A DNA stretch of 64,000 nucleotides from Azospirillum sp. B21 (GTDB lineage: Bacteria > Pseudomonadota > Alphaproteobacteria > Azospirillales > Azospirillaceae), in contig NZ_VTTO01000020.1 in the NCBI RefSeq assembly GCF_008364825.1, positions 45,021-109,020 on the forward strand, read 5' to 3'. A program made the translations under genes and the position numbers. Under the pieces are notes generated by a model. It was not told the origin of the DNA and did no database searches. It saw only the letters and a program-made list of their open reading frames with translations. Shown in pieces: positions 42,362 to 52,971 of this stretch (its first letter is position 1; every line of letters begins with the position of its first letter).

Positions 42362-43378
42362 ATGCAAAGACTTGCTGCACTGGCGACGGCCATCGCCCTT
42401 TCCCTGTTGACGCTCCAACCGGCTCTCGCCGGCTGCGATCCGACCGGCTTCCGGGTATTGCCGGCAAGCACCGCATCGACGGTGAAGATCACGATCCGGA
42501 CATTCGGCGGACAACCCGCCTTCGGAACGGGGGTCATCTGGGACAGCGACGGCCACATCGTCACCAACGACCATGTCGCAACCGTCGGGGACCAGCACAC
42601 CGTCACACTGGCCAGCGGCGAGCGTCGCGCGGCCCGGGTCGTGGCCCGTTCACCCGACCAGGATCTGGCGGTGCTGTCGGTCGACGGCCCCCTTCCCCCG
42701 GCAGCACCGCGCGCATCGGCCGCCACTCTGCAGCCGGGTGACGCCGTGCTGGCGATCGGCAACCCGTTCGGCCAGGGAACCACCTTGAGCACGGGCATCG
42801 TCAACGGCTTCGGCCGCGAAGTCATCACAGCGCCGAACCGTCACATGATGGGAATGGTGGAGACGACGGTGCCGCTGCGTCCCGGCAATTCCGGCGGTCC
42901 ATTGCTGAGCTGTCGCGGGGAAGTCGTCGGGATCAACACGGCGGCGGTTCAAACCGCTCCAGGCGGTTCCACGCTGGGCTTCGCAATCCCCATGGAAATC
43001 GCCGATGCGGCGGTCGCGCGGATGTTGGGCGCCGACACCGCCGTCGCTGCGGCACCCGATTTTGGCTCACGGTTCCCTGCGGAATCCGGAACCTTGCAGC
43101 GCGGATCGGCCCGTCCGGGACTGGGCCTCTATGTGGTGCCCGGCGGCGCCGCTCTTGTGGTGCAGCAGGTCGTACCCGGCTCCCCCGCCGCGCGCGCCGG
43201 AGCCTTGCCGGGTGACGCCATCATCGAAGCCAACGGCCGCATGGTATCGTCGCCTGAGGATCTGCAATCCATGATCCGCGATGCAAGCGTGGGCGCCATA
43301 GCGGTCCTGAGAATCCTTCGCTCCGGAGTTGCGCTCGACATGGCGGTGCGGATCACACCGGTGGTCTTCTCTCCATAG
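42362..43378 (+). CDS. Periplasmic trypsin-like serine protease with PDZ domain (HtrA/DegP type)
   Basis: A 338-aa protein. A signal peptide (LATAIALSLLTLQPALA) is followed by a protease domain with the triad H71 (TNDHVATV), D101 (DQDLAVLSV) and S177 (PGNSGGPLL), then one PDZ domain (LGLYVVPGGAALVVQQVVPGSPA, continuing to MVSSPEDLQSMIRD). One PDZ makes it DegS-like in layout, but the signal looks cleavable. GGAGG lies 8 bases before ATG 42362. It is divergent from the repeat-protein operon, a possible client or partner. Confidence 0.9.
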   Translation: MQRLAALATAIALSLLTLQPALAGCDPTGFRVLPASTASTVKITIRTFGGQPAFGTGVIWDSDGHIVTNDHVATVGDQHTVTLASGERRAARVVARSPDQDLAVLSVDGPLPPAAPRASAATLQPGDAVLAIGNPFGQGTTLSTGIVNGFGREVITAPNRHMMGMVETTVPLRPGNSGGPLLSCRGEVVGINTAAVQTAPGGSTLGFAIPMEIADAAVARMLGADTAVAAAPDFGSRFPAESGTLQRGSARPGLGLYVVPGGAALVVQQVVPGSPAARAGALPGDAIIEANGRMVSSPEDLQSMIRDASVGAIAVLRILRSGVALDMAVRITPVVFSP

Positions 43379-43436
43379 GACCGCCGGCAAGCGTCACCGT
43401 CAGCAACCCCCTTGGGGATCCAAGACCAGAAACGAT

Positions 43437-43468
43437 CAAGGGCCCGGCAATTGCTTGCCGAGCCCTTG
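43437..43468. terminator. Hairpin downstream of tRNA-Thr
   Basis: CAAGGGCCCGGCAA-TTGC-TTGCCGAGCCCTTG, a 14-base stem with one mismatch. On the minus strand it follows the tRNA-Thr gene by 7 bases and is followed by TTGATCGTTTCT. It may also end the protease transcript on the plus strand. Confidence 0.65.
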
Positions 43469-43475
43469 AAGAAAC

Positions 43476-43550
<75 letters not shown>

Positions 43551-43653
43551 GTCGTTGTGGCGCGGAACATAGCGAGGTGCTTCGTGGGATGCAAGCGGTG
43601 AATTTCGGAAAAATCGACCGCCCGCACTCATCCCTGCCATGCACCCGAACGCC

Positions 43654-45582
43654 TCACCCGTGCTGCCGGATCACCTCCAGGAAGGCGTCGGCGTAGCGTT
43701 CCAGCTTGCGCCCACCGACCCCCGGCAGATGGGCGAAGGCGGCGTGGTCGCGGGGGCGCTGGGCCACCATCTCCAGCAGCGTGCTGTCGTGAAAGATCAC
43801 ATAGGGCGGTACGCTCTGCGCCTTCGCCAGCGCCGTGCGGCAGTCCTTCAGCGCATGCCACAGGGCATCATCCGCCGCCGACAGCGCACCGCGGGCGCCG
43901 GAGCGCGACACGCCCTCCCCACTCGATCCGCCGCCGACCGACCCGCCCCGCGCGGTGTGGCGCCGCAGCGCGTCGTGGACGCCGCGGCGGCGCTCCAGCA
44001 CCGGATCCTTGCGCAGCTTCACCACGCGCTGGCCCTTGATGACGGCGACGCCGGCATCGGTCAGGCGGAAGCCGCCATAGCCCTCCAGATCGACGGTCAG
44101 CAGCCCGGTCGCCACCAGCTGGCGGTAGACCGACTGCCATTCGACCTTCGACAAATCCTTGCCGACGGCGAAGGTCTTCAGCCGGTCATGCTGTTGCTGC
44201 ACGACCTTCTCGGTGGCGTTGCCGACCAGCACGTCGATCAGATGCCCGGCGCCATAGCGCTGACCGGTGCGGTAGACCGCCGACAGCGCCTTCTGCGCGG
44301 CGACGGTGCCGTCCCAGGTCTCGACCGGGTCCAGACAGGTGTCGCAGTTGCCGCAGGGCTCCGGCAAGGTCTCATTGAAATAGTTCAGCAGCACTTGACG
44401 GCGACAGTCCGGCGTCTCGCAGAAGCCCAGCAGGGCCTCCAGCTTGCCGCGCTCCACACGGCGGTGGCTGTCGCCGGCCTCCGACTGCTCCAGCATCTGG
44501 CGCAGCATCACCACGTCGGCCATGCCGTAGGCCATCCAGGCATTGGCGGGCAGGCCGTCGCGGCCGGCGCGGCCGGTCTCCTGGTAATAGGCTTCCAGGC
44601 TCTTGGGCGGGTCGAGGTGGCAGACGAAGCGGACGTTCGGCTTGTCGATGCCCATGCCGAAGGCCACCGTGGCGACCATCACCAGACCCTCGCTCTTGAT
44701 GAAGCGGTCCTGGTTGGCCTCGCGCACGTCGGCCGGCAGCCCGGCATGGTAGGGCAGAGCCTCGCGACCTTGTTGGTTCAGCCAGGCGGCGACCTCCTCC
44801 ACCTTGTTGCGCGACATGCAATAGACGATGCCGGCGTCTTCCGGGTGGTTTTCGCGCAGGAAGGCCAGCATCTGCTGACGCTCGCTCTTCTTCGGCACCA
44901 CGCGGTAGGTGATGTTGGGCCGGTCGAAGCTGGACAGGAAGACGCGGGCGTCGGTCAGGCCCAGCTTGTCCTTGATCTCGGCGCGGGTCTGCACGTCGGC
45001 GGTGGCGGTCAGCGCGATGCGCGGCACCATCGGGTGGCGTTCGTGCAGGATCGACAGCTGCAGATATTCGGGGCGGAAATCATGCCCCCACTGCGACACG
45101 CAATGCGCCTCGTCCAGCGCGAACAGCGCCAGCCGGGTGCGGTCGAGCAGGTCGAGAAAGCGCGGCGTCACCAGCCGTTCCGGCGCGACATAGACGAGGT
45201 CGATCTCGCCCTGCACCATCGCCCGCTCCACCTCCCGCGCCTCCGCCGGTCCGAGGGAGGAGTTGAGGAAGGCGGCGCGCACGCCAAGCTCCCGCAACGC
45301 CGTCACCTGATCGCGCATCAGGGCGATCAGGGGGGAGACCACCACCGTCACCCCGTCGCGCACCAGCGCCGGGATCTGGTAGCACAGCGACTTGCCGCCG
45401 CCGGTCGGCATCAGCACCAGCGCGTCGCCGCCGCGCACCACATGGTCGATGATGTCGGCCTGCTGGCCGCGGAAGGAGTCGTAGCCGAACACCGTCCGCA
45501 GCGCGTCGAGCGCCGTGGCCGGCCGTTGACCGGGGGCATCGTCCGACGCATCCCGGTTGCTGTAGGAAAACAACGAATCCAC
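43654..45582 (-). CDS. recQ: ATP-dependent DNA helicase RecQ
   Basis: A 642-aa 3'-5' helicase for recombination and fork repair. Walker A is MPTGGGKSLCYQIPA, the DEAH box is ALDEAHCVSQWGHDFRPEY, and helicase motif VI is QETGRAGRDGLP. The RQC zinc site (CRRQVLLNYFNE, then CGNCDTCL) and a C-terminal HRDC domain (PYVIFHDSTLLEMVAQRP) follow. Domain order is the same as in E. coli RecQ. A glycine/serine-rich linker with RSGARGALS separates RQC and HRDC. Confidence 0.96.
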   Translation of the reverse strand: MDSLFSYSNRDASDDAPGQRPATALDALRTVFGYDSFRGQQADIIDHVVRGGDALVLMPTGGGKSLCYQIPALVRDGVTVVVSPLIALMRDQVTALRELGVRAAFLNSSLGPAEAREVERAMVQGEIDLVYVAPERLVTPRFLDLLDRTRLALFALDEAHCVSQWGHDFRPEYLQLSILHERHPMVPRIALTATADVQTRAEIKDKLGLTDARVFLSSFDRPNITYRVVPKKSERQQMLAFLRENHPEDAGIVYCMSRNKVEEVAAWLNQQGREALPYHAGLPADVREANQDRFIKSEGLVMVATVAFGMGIDKPNVRFVCHLDPPKSLEAYYQETGRAGRDGLPANAWMAYGMADVVMLRQMLEQSEAGDSHRRVERGKLEALLGFCETPDCRRQVLLNYFNETLPEPCGNCDTCLDPVETWDGTVAAQKALSAVYRTGQRYGAGHLIDVLVGNATEKVVQQQHDRLKTFAVGKDLSKVEWQSVYRQLVATGLLTVDLEGYGGFRLTDAGVAVIKGQRVVKLRKDPVLERRRGVHDALRRHTARGGSVGGGSSGEGVSRSGARGALSAADDALWHALKDCRTALAKAQSVPPYVIFHDSTLLEMVAQRPRDHAAFAHLPGVGGRKLERYADAFLEVIRQHG

Positions 45583-45772
45583 GCCGATGCGGTTCAGGAA
45601 AGTGGTGCCGGAGATCCGGCTTGTCGTCTCAACGCCCCATCATGTGGCACAGATCGCCCCCGGGGCAAAGCCGCAAAGGGCCACACCCGGGAACAAAGGT
45701 CGGACCCTCGCCGGCTCCACCACACATTGGTGTGAAAAGGTGGCGACCGCTCATCGTCCGCGTGTAAACTGA

Positions 45773-45803
45773 AAACGGCGGATGGGTGGTCCATCCGCCG
45801 TTT
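45773..45803. terminator. Strong bidirectional-type hairpin
   Basis: AAACGGCGGATGG-GTGGT-CCATCCGCCGTTT, a perfect 13-base stem. On the minus strand it is followed by TCAGTTT and could end the argJ-mutT transcript before recQ. On the plus strand the ribosome binding site of a 24-codon ORF follows within a few bases. Confidence 0.75.
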
Positions 45804-45821
45804 CAGAAGGAGGAAGGTGGC

Positions 45822-45896
45822 ATGAGCAAAATGCCGTTCTTCCTGGTGCTCCGGTGGCGGAGATGGCGGATCGAAATCCGCCTGATCCACCGCTAA
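45822..45896 (+). CDS. Candidate 24-aa basic peptide
   Basis: The ORF starts MSKMPFFLVLRWRRWRIEI and has a very strong ribosome binding site (AAGGAGGAAGG, ending about 6 bases before ATG). The peptide has a hydrophobic start, three tryptophan/arginine repeats and high positive charge. It is bracketed by hairpins at 45773-45803 and 45910-45937. Short, so chance cannot be excluded; the ribosome site and the flanking hairpins argue for a real mini-gene or leader peptide. Confidence 0.45.
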   Translation: MSKMPFFLVLRWRRWRIEIRLIHR

Positions 45897-45909
45897 GCAT
45901 CGGGAGCGT

Positions 45910-45937
45910 GCCGGCGGGTGTAGCAGCACCCGCCGGC
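45910..45937 (+). terminator. Hairpin after the 24-codon ORF
   Basis: GCCGGCGGGTG-TAGCAG-CACCCGCCGGC, a perfect 11-base stem 13 bases after the ORF stop. The downstream tract is CACCTCCGAAAAATA, without a T-run, so rho-independent termination on the plus strand is uncertain. Confidence 0.5.
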
Positions 45938-45993
45938 CACCTCCGAAAAATATACAGCCGCGCGGCCCGATTTTCAACGCGCGGTATTGGCTC

Positions 45994-46440
45994 CTACAGC
46001 AGATCCCGCAGCATCGCCACAAGCGGCACGTCGGCCGGCGGCATCGGGTAATCGCCCATCCGGTTCGGGTAGACCCAGGCGAGTTTCTGCCCCTCCTGTG
46101 CCATCACGTCGCCCTCCCACACCCGGCAGACATAGAGCGGCATCAGCAGATGGAAGCTCTCGTAGCTGTGGGACGCGAAGGTGAAGGGGGCAAGGCAGCT
46201 GGCCGCCGTGTCGATGCCCAACTCCTCCTTCAGTTCGCGCACCAACGCTGCCTCCGGCGTCTCGTCGGCATGCACCTTGCCGCCGGGAAATTCCCACAGC
46301 CCCGCCAGCGACTTGCCGGGCGGGCGCTGGGCCAGCAGCACGCGCCCGTCGGCATCGACGAGTGCCACCGCGACGACCAGCAGCACCGGCAGCGAGCCGG
46401 GCGCGGGGGTGGAACTGGGATCGAAACAGGCGGTCATCAC
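45994..46440 (-). CDS. mutT: 8-oxo-dGTP diphosphatase, MutT-type Nudix hydrolase
   Basis: A 148-aa enzyme removing oxidised dGTP. The Nudix box is GKVHADETPEAALVRELKEE plus LGI, matching GX5EX7REUXEEXGU. The front (VVAVALVDADGRVLLAQRPPGKSLAGLWEFPG, read in parts) is the MutT pattern. It follows argJ by 16 bases on the same strand, so the two are cotranscribed, an order seen in alphaproteobacteria. Confidence 0.92.
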   Translation of the reverse strand: MMTACFDPSSTPAPGSLPVLLVVAVALVDADGRVLLAQRPPGKSLAGLWEFPGGKVHADETPEAALVRELKEELGIDTAASCLAPFTFASHSYESFHLLMPLYVCRVWEGDVMAQEGQKLAWVYPNRMGDYPMPPADVPLVAMLRDLL

Positions 46441-46456
46441 TCGACTCCGATGGCGG

Positions 46457-47695
46457 TCAGCTCCGATAGCTGCCGTTGATGTCGATGTAGCCGTGCGTCA
46501 GGTCGCAGGTCCACACCTTCGCCGTGCCCTTGCCCAGGCCCAGGTCGATGTCGATGTCGATCTCCTTGCCCTTCATGTGATTGGCGACCGGCGTCTCGTC
46601 ATAGCCGGGGACTTCCATCCCGTCGGCGCAGATCAGGGTGCCGCCGACGGTGATCTTGATGAGGTCGCGGTCGGCGCGCTCGCCGGCACGGCCGATGGCG
46701 GCGACGATGCGGCCCCAGTTGGCGTCCTCGCCGGCGACCGCGGTCTTGACCAGCGGCGAGTTCGCCACCGTCATGCCGATCCGCTTGGCGGCGGCATCGC
46801 TGTCGGCGCCGCGCACGGTGATGGCGATGAACTTGGTCGCCCCCTCGCCGTCACGCACCACCTGCAGCGCCAGATCGAGCAGCAGATCCTCCAGAGCGGC
46901 GCGGAACTCCGCCAGCTCGGCGGCATCGGCGCTCGACACCGGGGCGTTGCCCGCCTTGCCGGTGGCGAACAGCAGCAGCGTGTCGCTGGTGGAGGTGTCG
47001 CCGTCCACCGTGATGGCGTTGAAGGTGCGCTCGGTGAATTCCGACAGCATGTCCTGCAGCGCGGTGGCGGCAATGGCGGCGTCGGTGAAGACGAAGCCCA
47101 GCATCGTCGCCATGTCCGGCGCGATCATGCCGGAGCCCTTGGCGAAGCCGGCGATGGTCACCGTGGTGCCGCCGATGGTGGCGGTGCGCACCGCGCCCTT
47201 CGGGAAGGTGTCGGTGGTCATGATGGCGCGGGCGGCCTTTTCCCACGCGGCCGAATCGGCGGCGAGGCTCGGCGCCATCGGCGCCAGGCATTTGCCGATG
47301 GAGTCGGCGGCCAGCGGGATGCCGATCACGCCGGTCGAGGCGATGTAGACCTCGTCCGGGGCGCAGCCGGCCAGTTCGGCGGCGGCGCTGACGGTCGCCT
47401 GCACGGTGGCGTCGCCCGCCTTGCCGGTGAAGGCGTTGGCGTTGCCGGCATTCACCACCACGGCGCGGGCCGAACCCTTGGGCAGGCTGTCGCGGCACCA
47501 GATCACCGGGGCCGAGCAGGTCAGCGACCGGGTCAGCACGCCCGCCACGCTGGTGCCGGGATCCAGCACGGCCAGCAGCAGATCGTCGCGGCCCTTGTAT
47601 CGGATGCCGCTGTTCGCCGTGGCGATGCGCACGCCCGCGATGGGCGGCAGCGTCGGGAAGCTGGCGGGAGCCAAGGGGGAGAGGGTCGTGGCCAT
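46457..47695 (-). CDS. argJ: Bifunctional ornithine acetyltransferase / N-acetylglutamate synthase
   Basis: A 412-aa enzyme that recycles the acetyl group in arginine synthesis, complementing argD and argF at the left end. It cleaves itself before T197 in IAPDMATML; the flanking KGSGMIAPDM is well conserved. IASTGVIG and VNAGNANAFTG are further signatures. ATG 47695 gives the normal length; the ribosome binding site is weak. REP element A4 lies just upstream. Confidence 0.95.
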   Translation of the reverse strand: MATTLSPLAPASFPTLPPIAGVRIATANSGIRYKGRDDLLLAVLDPGTSVAGVLTRSLTCSAPVIWCRDSLPKGSARAVVVNAGNANAFTGKAGDATVQATVSAAAELAGCAPDEVYIASTGVIGIPLAADSIGKCLAPMAPSLAADSAAWEKAARAIMTTDTFPKGAVRTATIGGTTVTIAGFAKGSGMIAPDMATMLGFVFTDAAIAATALQDMLSEFTERTFNAITVDGDTSTSDTLLLFATGKAGNAPVSSADAAELAEFRAALEDLLLDLALQVVRDGEGATKFIAITVRGADSDAAAKRIGMTVANSPLVKTAVAGEDANWGRIVAAIGRAGERADRDLIKITVGGTLICADGMEVPGYDETPVANHMKGKEIDIDIDLGLGKGTAKVWTCDLTHGYIDINGSYRS

Positions 47696-47761
47696 GGAGG
47701 GGATTCCCGTGGTGGGGAGTGGTGGTGTGGTGATTGTTGCTTGTCGGAGCGCGGACTCTTG

Positions 47762-47929
47762 CCCCCACCCCGACCCTCCCCCGCTCTCAGCGGACCTCCG
47801 GTCCGCCTGCCGCGTCAGCACAAAGCGGAGCTTTGTGCGAGAGCTGGGCGGGGGAGGGAGTAGGCGCTGATGCGGAAGAGCGGCGGCAGTCCCCTCCCCC
47901 GCCCAGCGGGGGAGGGTTAGGGTGGGGGC
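47762..47929. repeat. REP-like palindromic element A4, composite form
   Basis: This fills most of the 255 bases between the parvulin gene and argJ. It has outer arms of family A. The left hairpin is split at its apex by about 60 bases carrying GCGGACC/GGTCCGC and GCACAAAG/CTTTGTGC palindromes, bounded by GCTCTC and GAGAGC. This is the inverted counterpart of A1. Confidence 0.85.
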
Positions 47930-47950
47930 AATACGGCGCCCCCGTCCCCC

Positions 47951-48928
47951 TTACTTCTTCGCCGGCTCCGCCGGAGCGGCGGGAGTGGCCGGGGCCGGGG
48001 TCGCCGGGGCGGCGGCCGGCTCTTCCTTCGGCATCGGCGAGCCGTCCAGCTGGAAGGTCTCGATCGTCGCCTTGCCGCGCAGTTCCTCGACCAGCGCGGT
48101 GACGATGTCCTTCGACAGCGTCTGCTCCAGCTGCGGCTTCACTTCGTCGAGCGTCGGCTGCGGCTGGGTGCGCTTATCCTCGACCTTGATGATGTGATAG
48201 CCGAACTGGGTCTTGACCGGCTCCTTGCTGATCTCGCCCGGCTTCATGGCGAAGGCGGCGTTGGCGAAGGGCTCGACCATCGCGTCCTTGGTGAAGTAGC
48301 CGAGGTCGCCGCCCTGGGCCGCCGCGGCGGCATCCTTGGATTTCTCCTTGGCCAGCTTGGCGAAATCGCCGCCCTTCTTCAGCTGGGCGATGATGGCCTT
48401 GGCCTCGTCTTCCTTCTCGACCAGGATGTGGGCGGCCTTGACCTCCTCCTGCGCCGGGTTCTCCTTCAGGAAATCCTGATAGGCCTTCTGCATCGTGTCG
48501 GGGGTGATGCGGGCCTTGATCTCCTTCTGGATGTAGGCGCGCTGCACCGCGCGCTCCTCGGCGCGCTTGATCTCGTCCTTGACCTCGGCCGAATCGGCCA
48601 GACCGGCCTTGTAGCCGGCCGAGGAGACCAGCTTGCCGCTGACCAGCTGGTCGATGACCGCCGGATAGATCATCTCGATCGGCATCTGCTGCACCTGGGG
48701 CGGCAGCTGCGAGACCATGCGGGAGACGTCCGACTTGTGCAGCTCCTCGCCGTTGACGCGGGCGACCACCGGATCGGCCGGAGCGGCAGGCGTGGCCGGA
48801 GCCGAGGCGGCCGGGGCCGGCGTGGCCGGCACAGGGGTGGCGGGAGCCGGCGTCTGGGCATTGGCGGCCAGCGCGATGCCACAGGCGGCAACCGACAGGA
48901 GCGCGGTGCGGAACACTCGTTGAACCAT
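47951..48928 (-). CDS. Periplasmic parvulin-type peptidyl-prolyl isomerase
   Basis: A 325-aa SurA/PpiC-like foldase. A signal peptide (TALLSVAACGIALAANA) is followed by an A/P-rich stretch, an N-terminal chaperone helix region (VNGEELHKSDVSRMVSQLPP), and the parvulin domain (VKAAHILVEKEDEAKAI, then GGDLGYFTKDAMVEPF and FGYHIIKVED). The C-terminus is low complexity (APATPAPATPAAPAEPAKK). ATG 48928 is chosen at the signal start. Divergent from secA. Confidence 0.9.
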   Translation of the reverse strand: MVQRVFRTALLSVAACGIALAANAQTPAPATPVPATPAPAASAPATPAAPADPVVARVNGEELHKSDVSRMVSQLPPQVQQMPIEMIYPAVIDQLVSGKLVSSAGYKAGLADSAEVKDEIKRAEERAVQRAYIQKEIKARITPDTMQKAYQDFLKENPAQEEVKAAHILVEKEDEAKAIIAQLKKGGDFAKLAKEKSKDAAAAAQGGDLGYFTKDAMVEPFANAAFAMKPGEISKEPVKTQFGYHIIKVEDKRTQPQPTLDEVKPQLEQTLSKDIVTALVEELRGKATIETFQLDGSPMPKEEPAAAPATPAPATPAAPAEPAKK

Positions 48929-49386
48929 GGCGTGTCTGTTTCCTTCCGGCGGATGCTTTGCGACAAGAGGGCGGCCGATGGGTCGGAGCCCGGTTCGCAT
49001 GGCCTGCGGCATCGGAGCCATCCGCCGCTCCGCGCCCGATTCCGCAGGGGATTAAGCATGGCTAGCCCGCGCGGGGCAAGGGGTGCGCTTGGGATCCCGC
49101 TGCGGATCCGGCGGCCATGGGCCTCTCCAACGACCTGTGCCCCGCGTCCGGCAATACCAGCCTCGCCCCCTCCCGTCAGCCGCCTTCCCGCTTTCTGGAT
49201 GCGATTTCATGGTTCCGTCATGCCCGCAGCGGGCACCCGAGCCGGGAATGGCGCCGGCCCTGCCCGCTTCGCGGAATGCCGCAGGGAGGCTCCACCTGCC
49301 CGGTCTCGTTGACAGGGCCTTGCCATAGTCCTATGTGAGACCCGTCGATAGACTGGCCCGCATTCCGCTTTACTCCCGAGGTTTTC
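48929..49386. other. Intergenic region between the parvulin gene and secA
   Basis: 458 bases between divergent genes. It holds the secA promoter near its right end. No RNA gene or convincing ORF is seen in the rest. Confidence 0.6.
49309..49337 (+). promoter_or_regulatory. Sigma-70-type promoter of secA
   Basis: TTGACA (49309-49314), 17 bases, TATGTG (49332-49337). The -35 is perfect and the spacing ideal. Transcription would start near 49344, giving a leader of about 43 bases before secA. Confidence 0.75.
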
Positions 49387-52137
<2,751 letters not shown>

Positions 52138-52166
52138 GGGGTAATCGGCGGGGGGCCTTGCGGGTG

Positions 52167-52212
52167 CCCCCACCCTCCCGCTCTTGCGAGCGGGGGAGGG
52201 TTAGGGAGGGGG
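52167..52212. repeat. Single REP-like unit A5
   Basis: One arm only: CCCCCACCCTCCCGCTC, loop, GAGCGGGGGAGGGTTAG. It lies 30 bases after secA and could act as its terminator or mRNA end. It is a half-element compared with A1-A4. Confidence 0.7.
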
Positions 52213-52284
52213 CAAAAGCCTCCCATTGAAACCAACCCCTCCCCACCCCGTTTCCCCTGAGTCACTACAGGGAAACGGAACGCC

Positions 52285-52737
52285 ATGTTGGAAGAGTTCA
52301 AGAAATTCATCAGCCGCGGCAATGTCGTGGAGCTGGCCGTCGGCATCATCATCGGCGCCGCCTTTACGGGAATCGTCAATTCCCTGGTCAAGGACATCCT
52401 GATGCCGCCGATCGGCTGGCTCATGGGCGGCATTGATTTCTCCAACTATTTCTTCAGCCTGTCCGGCGGCCATTACGATTCGCTCCAGGCGGCCGAGGCG
52501 GCAGGCGTCGCCACCATCAACTACGGCCGTTTCATCAACGCCTGCATCAATTTCCTGATCGTGTCGGGCGCCCTGTTCATGATCGTCCGGCAGGTCAACC
52601 GGCTGCACATCCTGCACAGGGAAGTGCCGAAGACGCCGCCGCGGCAGGAGCAGCTGCTGGAGGAAATCCGCGACGCCCTGCGCGCCCGGTCGAAGGACAC
52701 GTCTGACGCGGCTCAATCCCCCGACCGCCCCACCTGA
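52285..52737 (+). CDS. mscL: Large-conductance mechanosensitive channel
   Basis: A 150-aa inner-membrane channel that vents solutes on hypo-osmotic shock. Start FKKFISRGNVVELAVGIIIG, the pore helix AAFTGIVNSLVKDILMPPIG, periplasmic loop (GGIDFSNYFFSL), second helix (INACINFLIVSGALFMIVRQ) and C-terminal bundle (EEIRDALRAR) are all present. Confidence 0.96.
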   Translation: MLEEFKKFISRGNVVELAVGIIIGAAFTGIVNSLVKDILMPPIGWLMGGIDFSNYFFSLSGGHYDSLQAAEAAGVATINYGRFINACINFLIVSGALFMIVRQVNRLHILHREVPKTPPRQEQLLEEIRDALRARSKDTSDAAQSPDRPT

Positions 52738-52971
52738 CAACGCCTTCCCTCGAAGCGGGTGTTTGTCACGGGGTAAGGAGAACCCCCCGTTGCCGAGGCT
52801 GGGCGAACGGGCTACCCTCTCCGGCGAGATGGGGAGAGCGGGGCGGTGGCCACCGGATGACGGCGCCCGGTTGCGCCATCGCCACGTGCGCCCCCGGCAA
52901 GAGCCCCCGGCCAGAGCGATGTCAATGTCCGTCCACCGCCTCCCGCCCGCCATCCGCACTGGAACCCGAGG

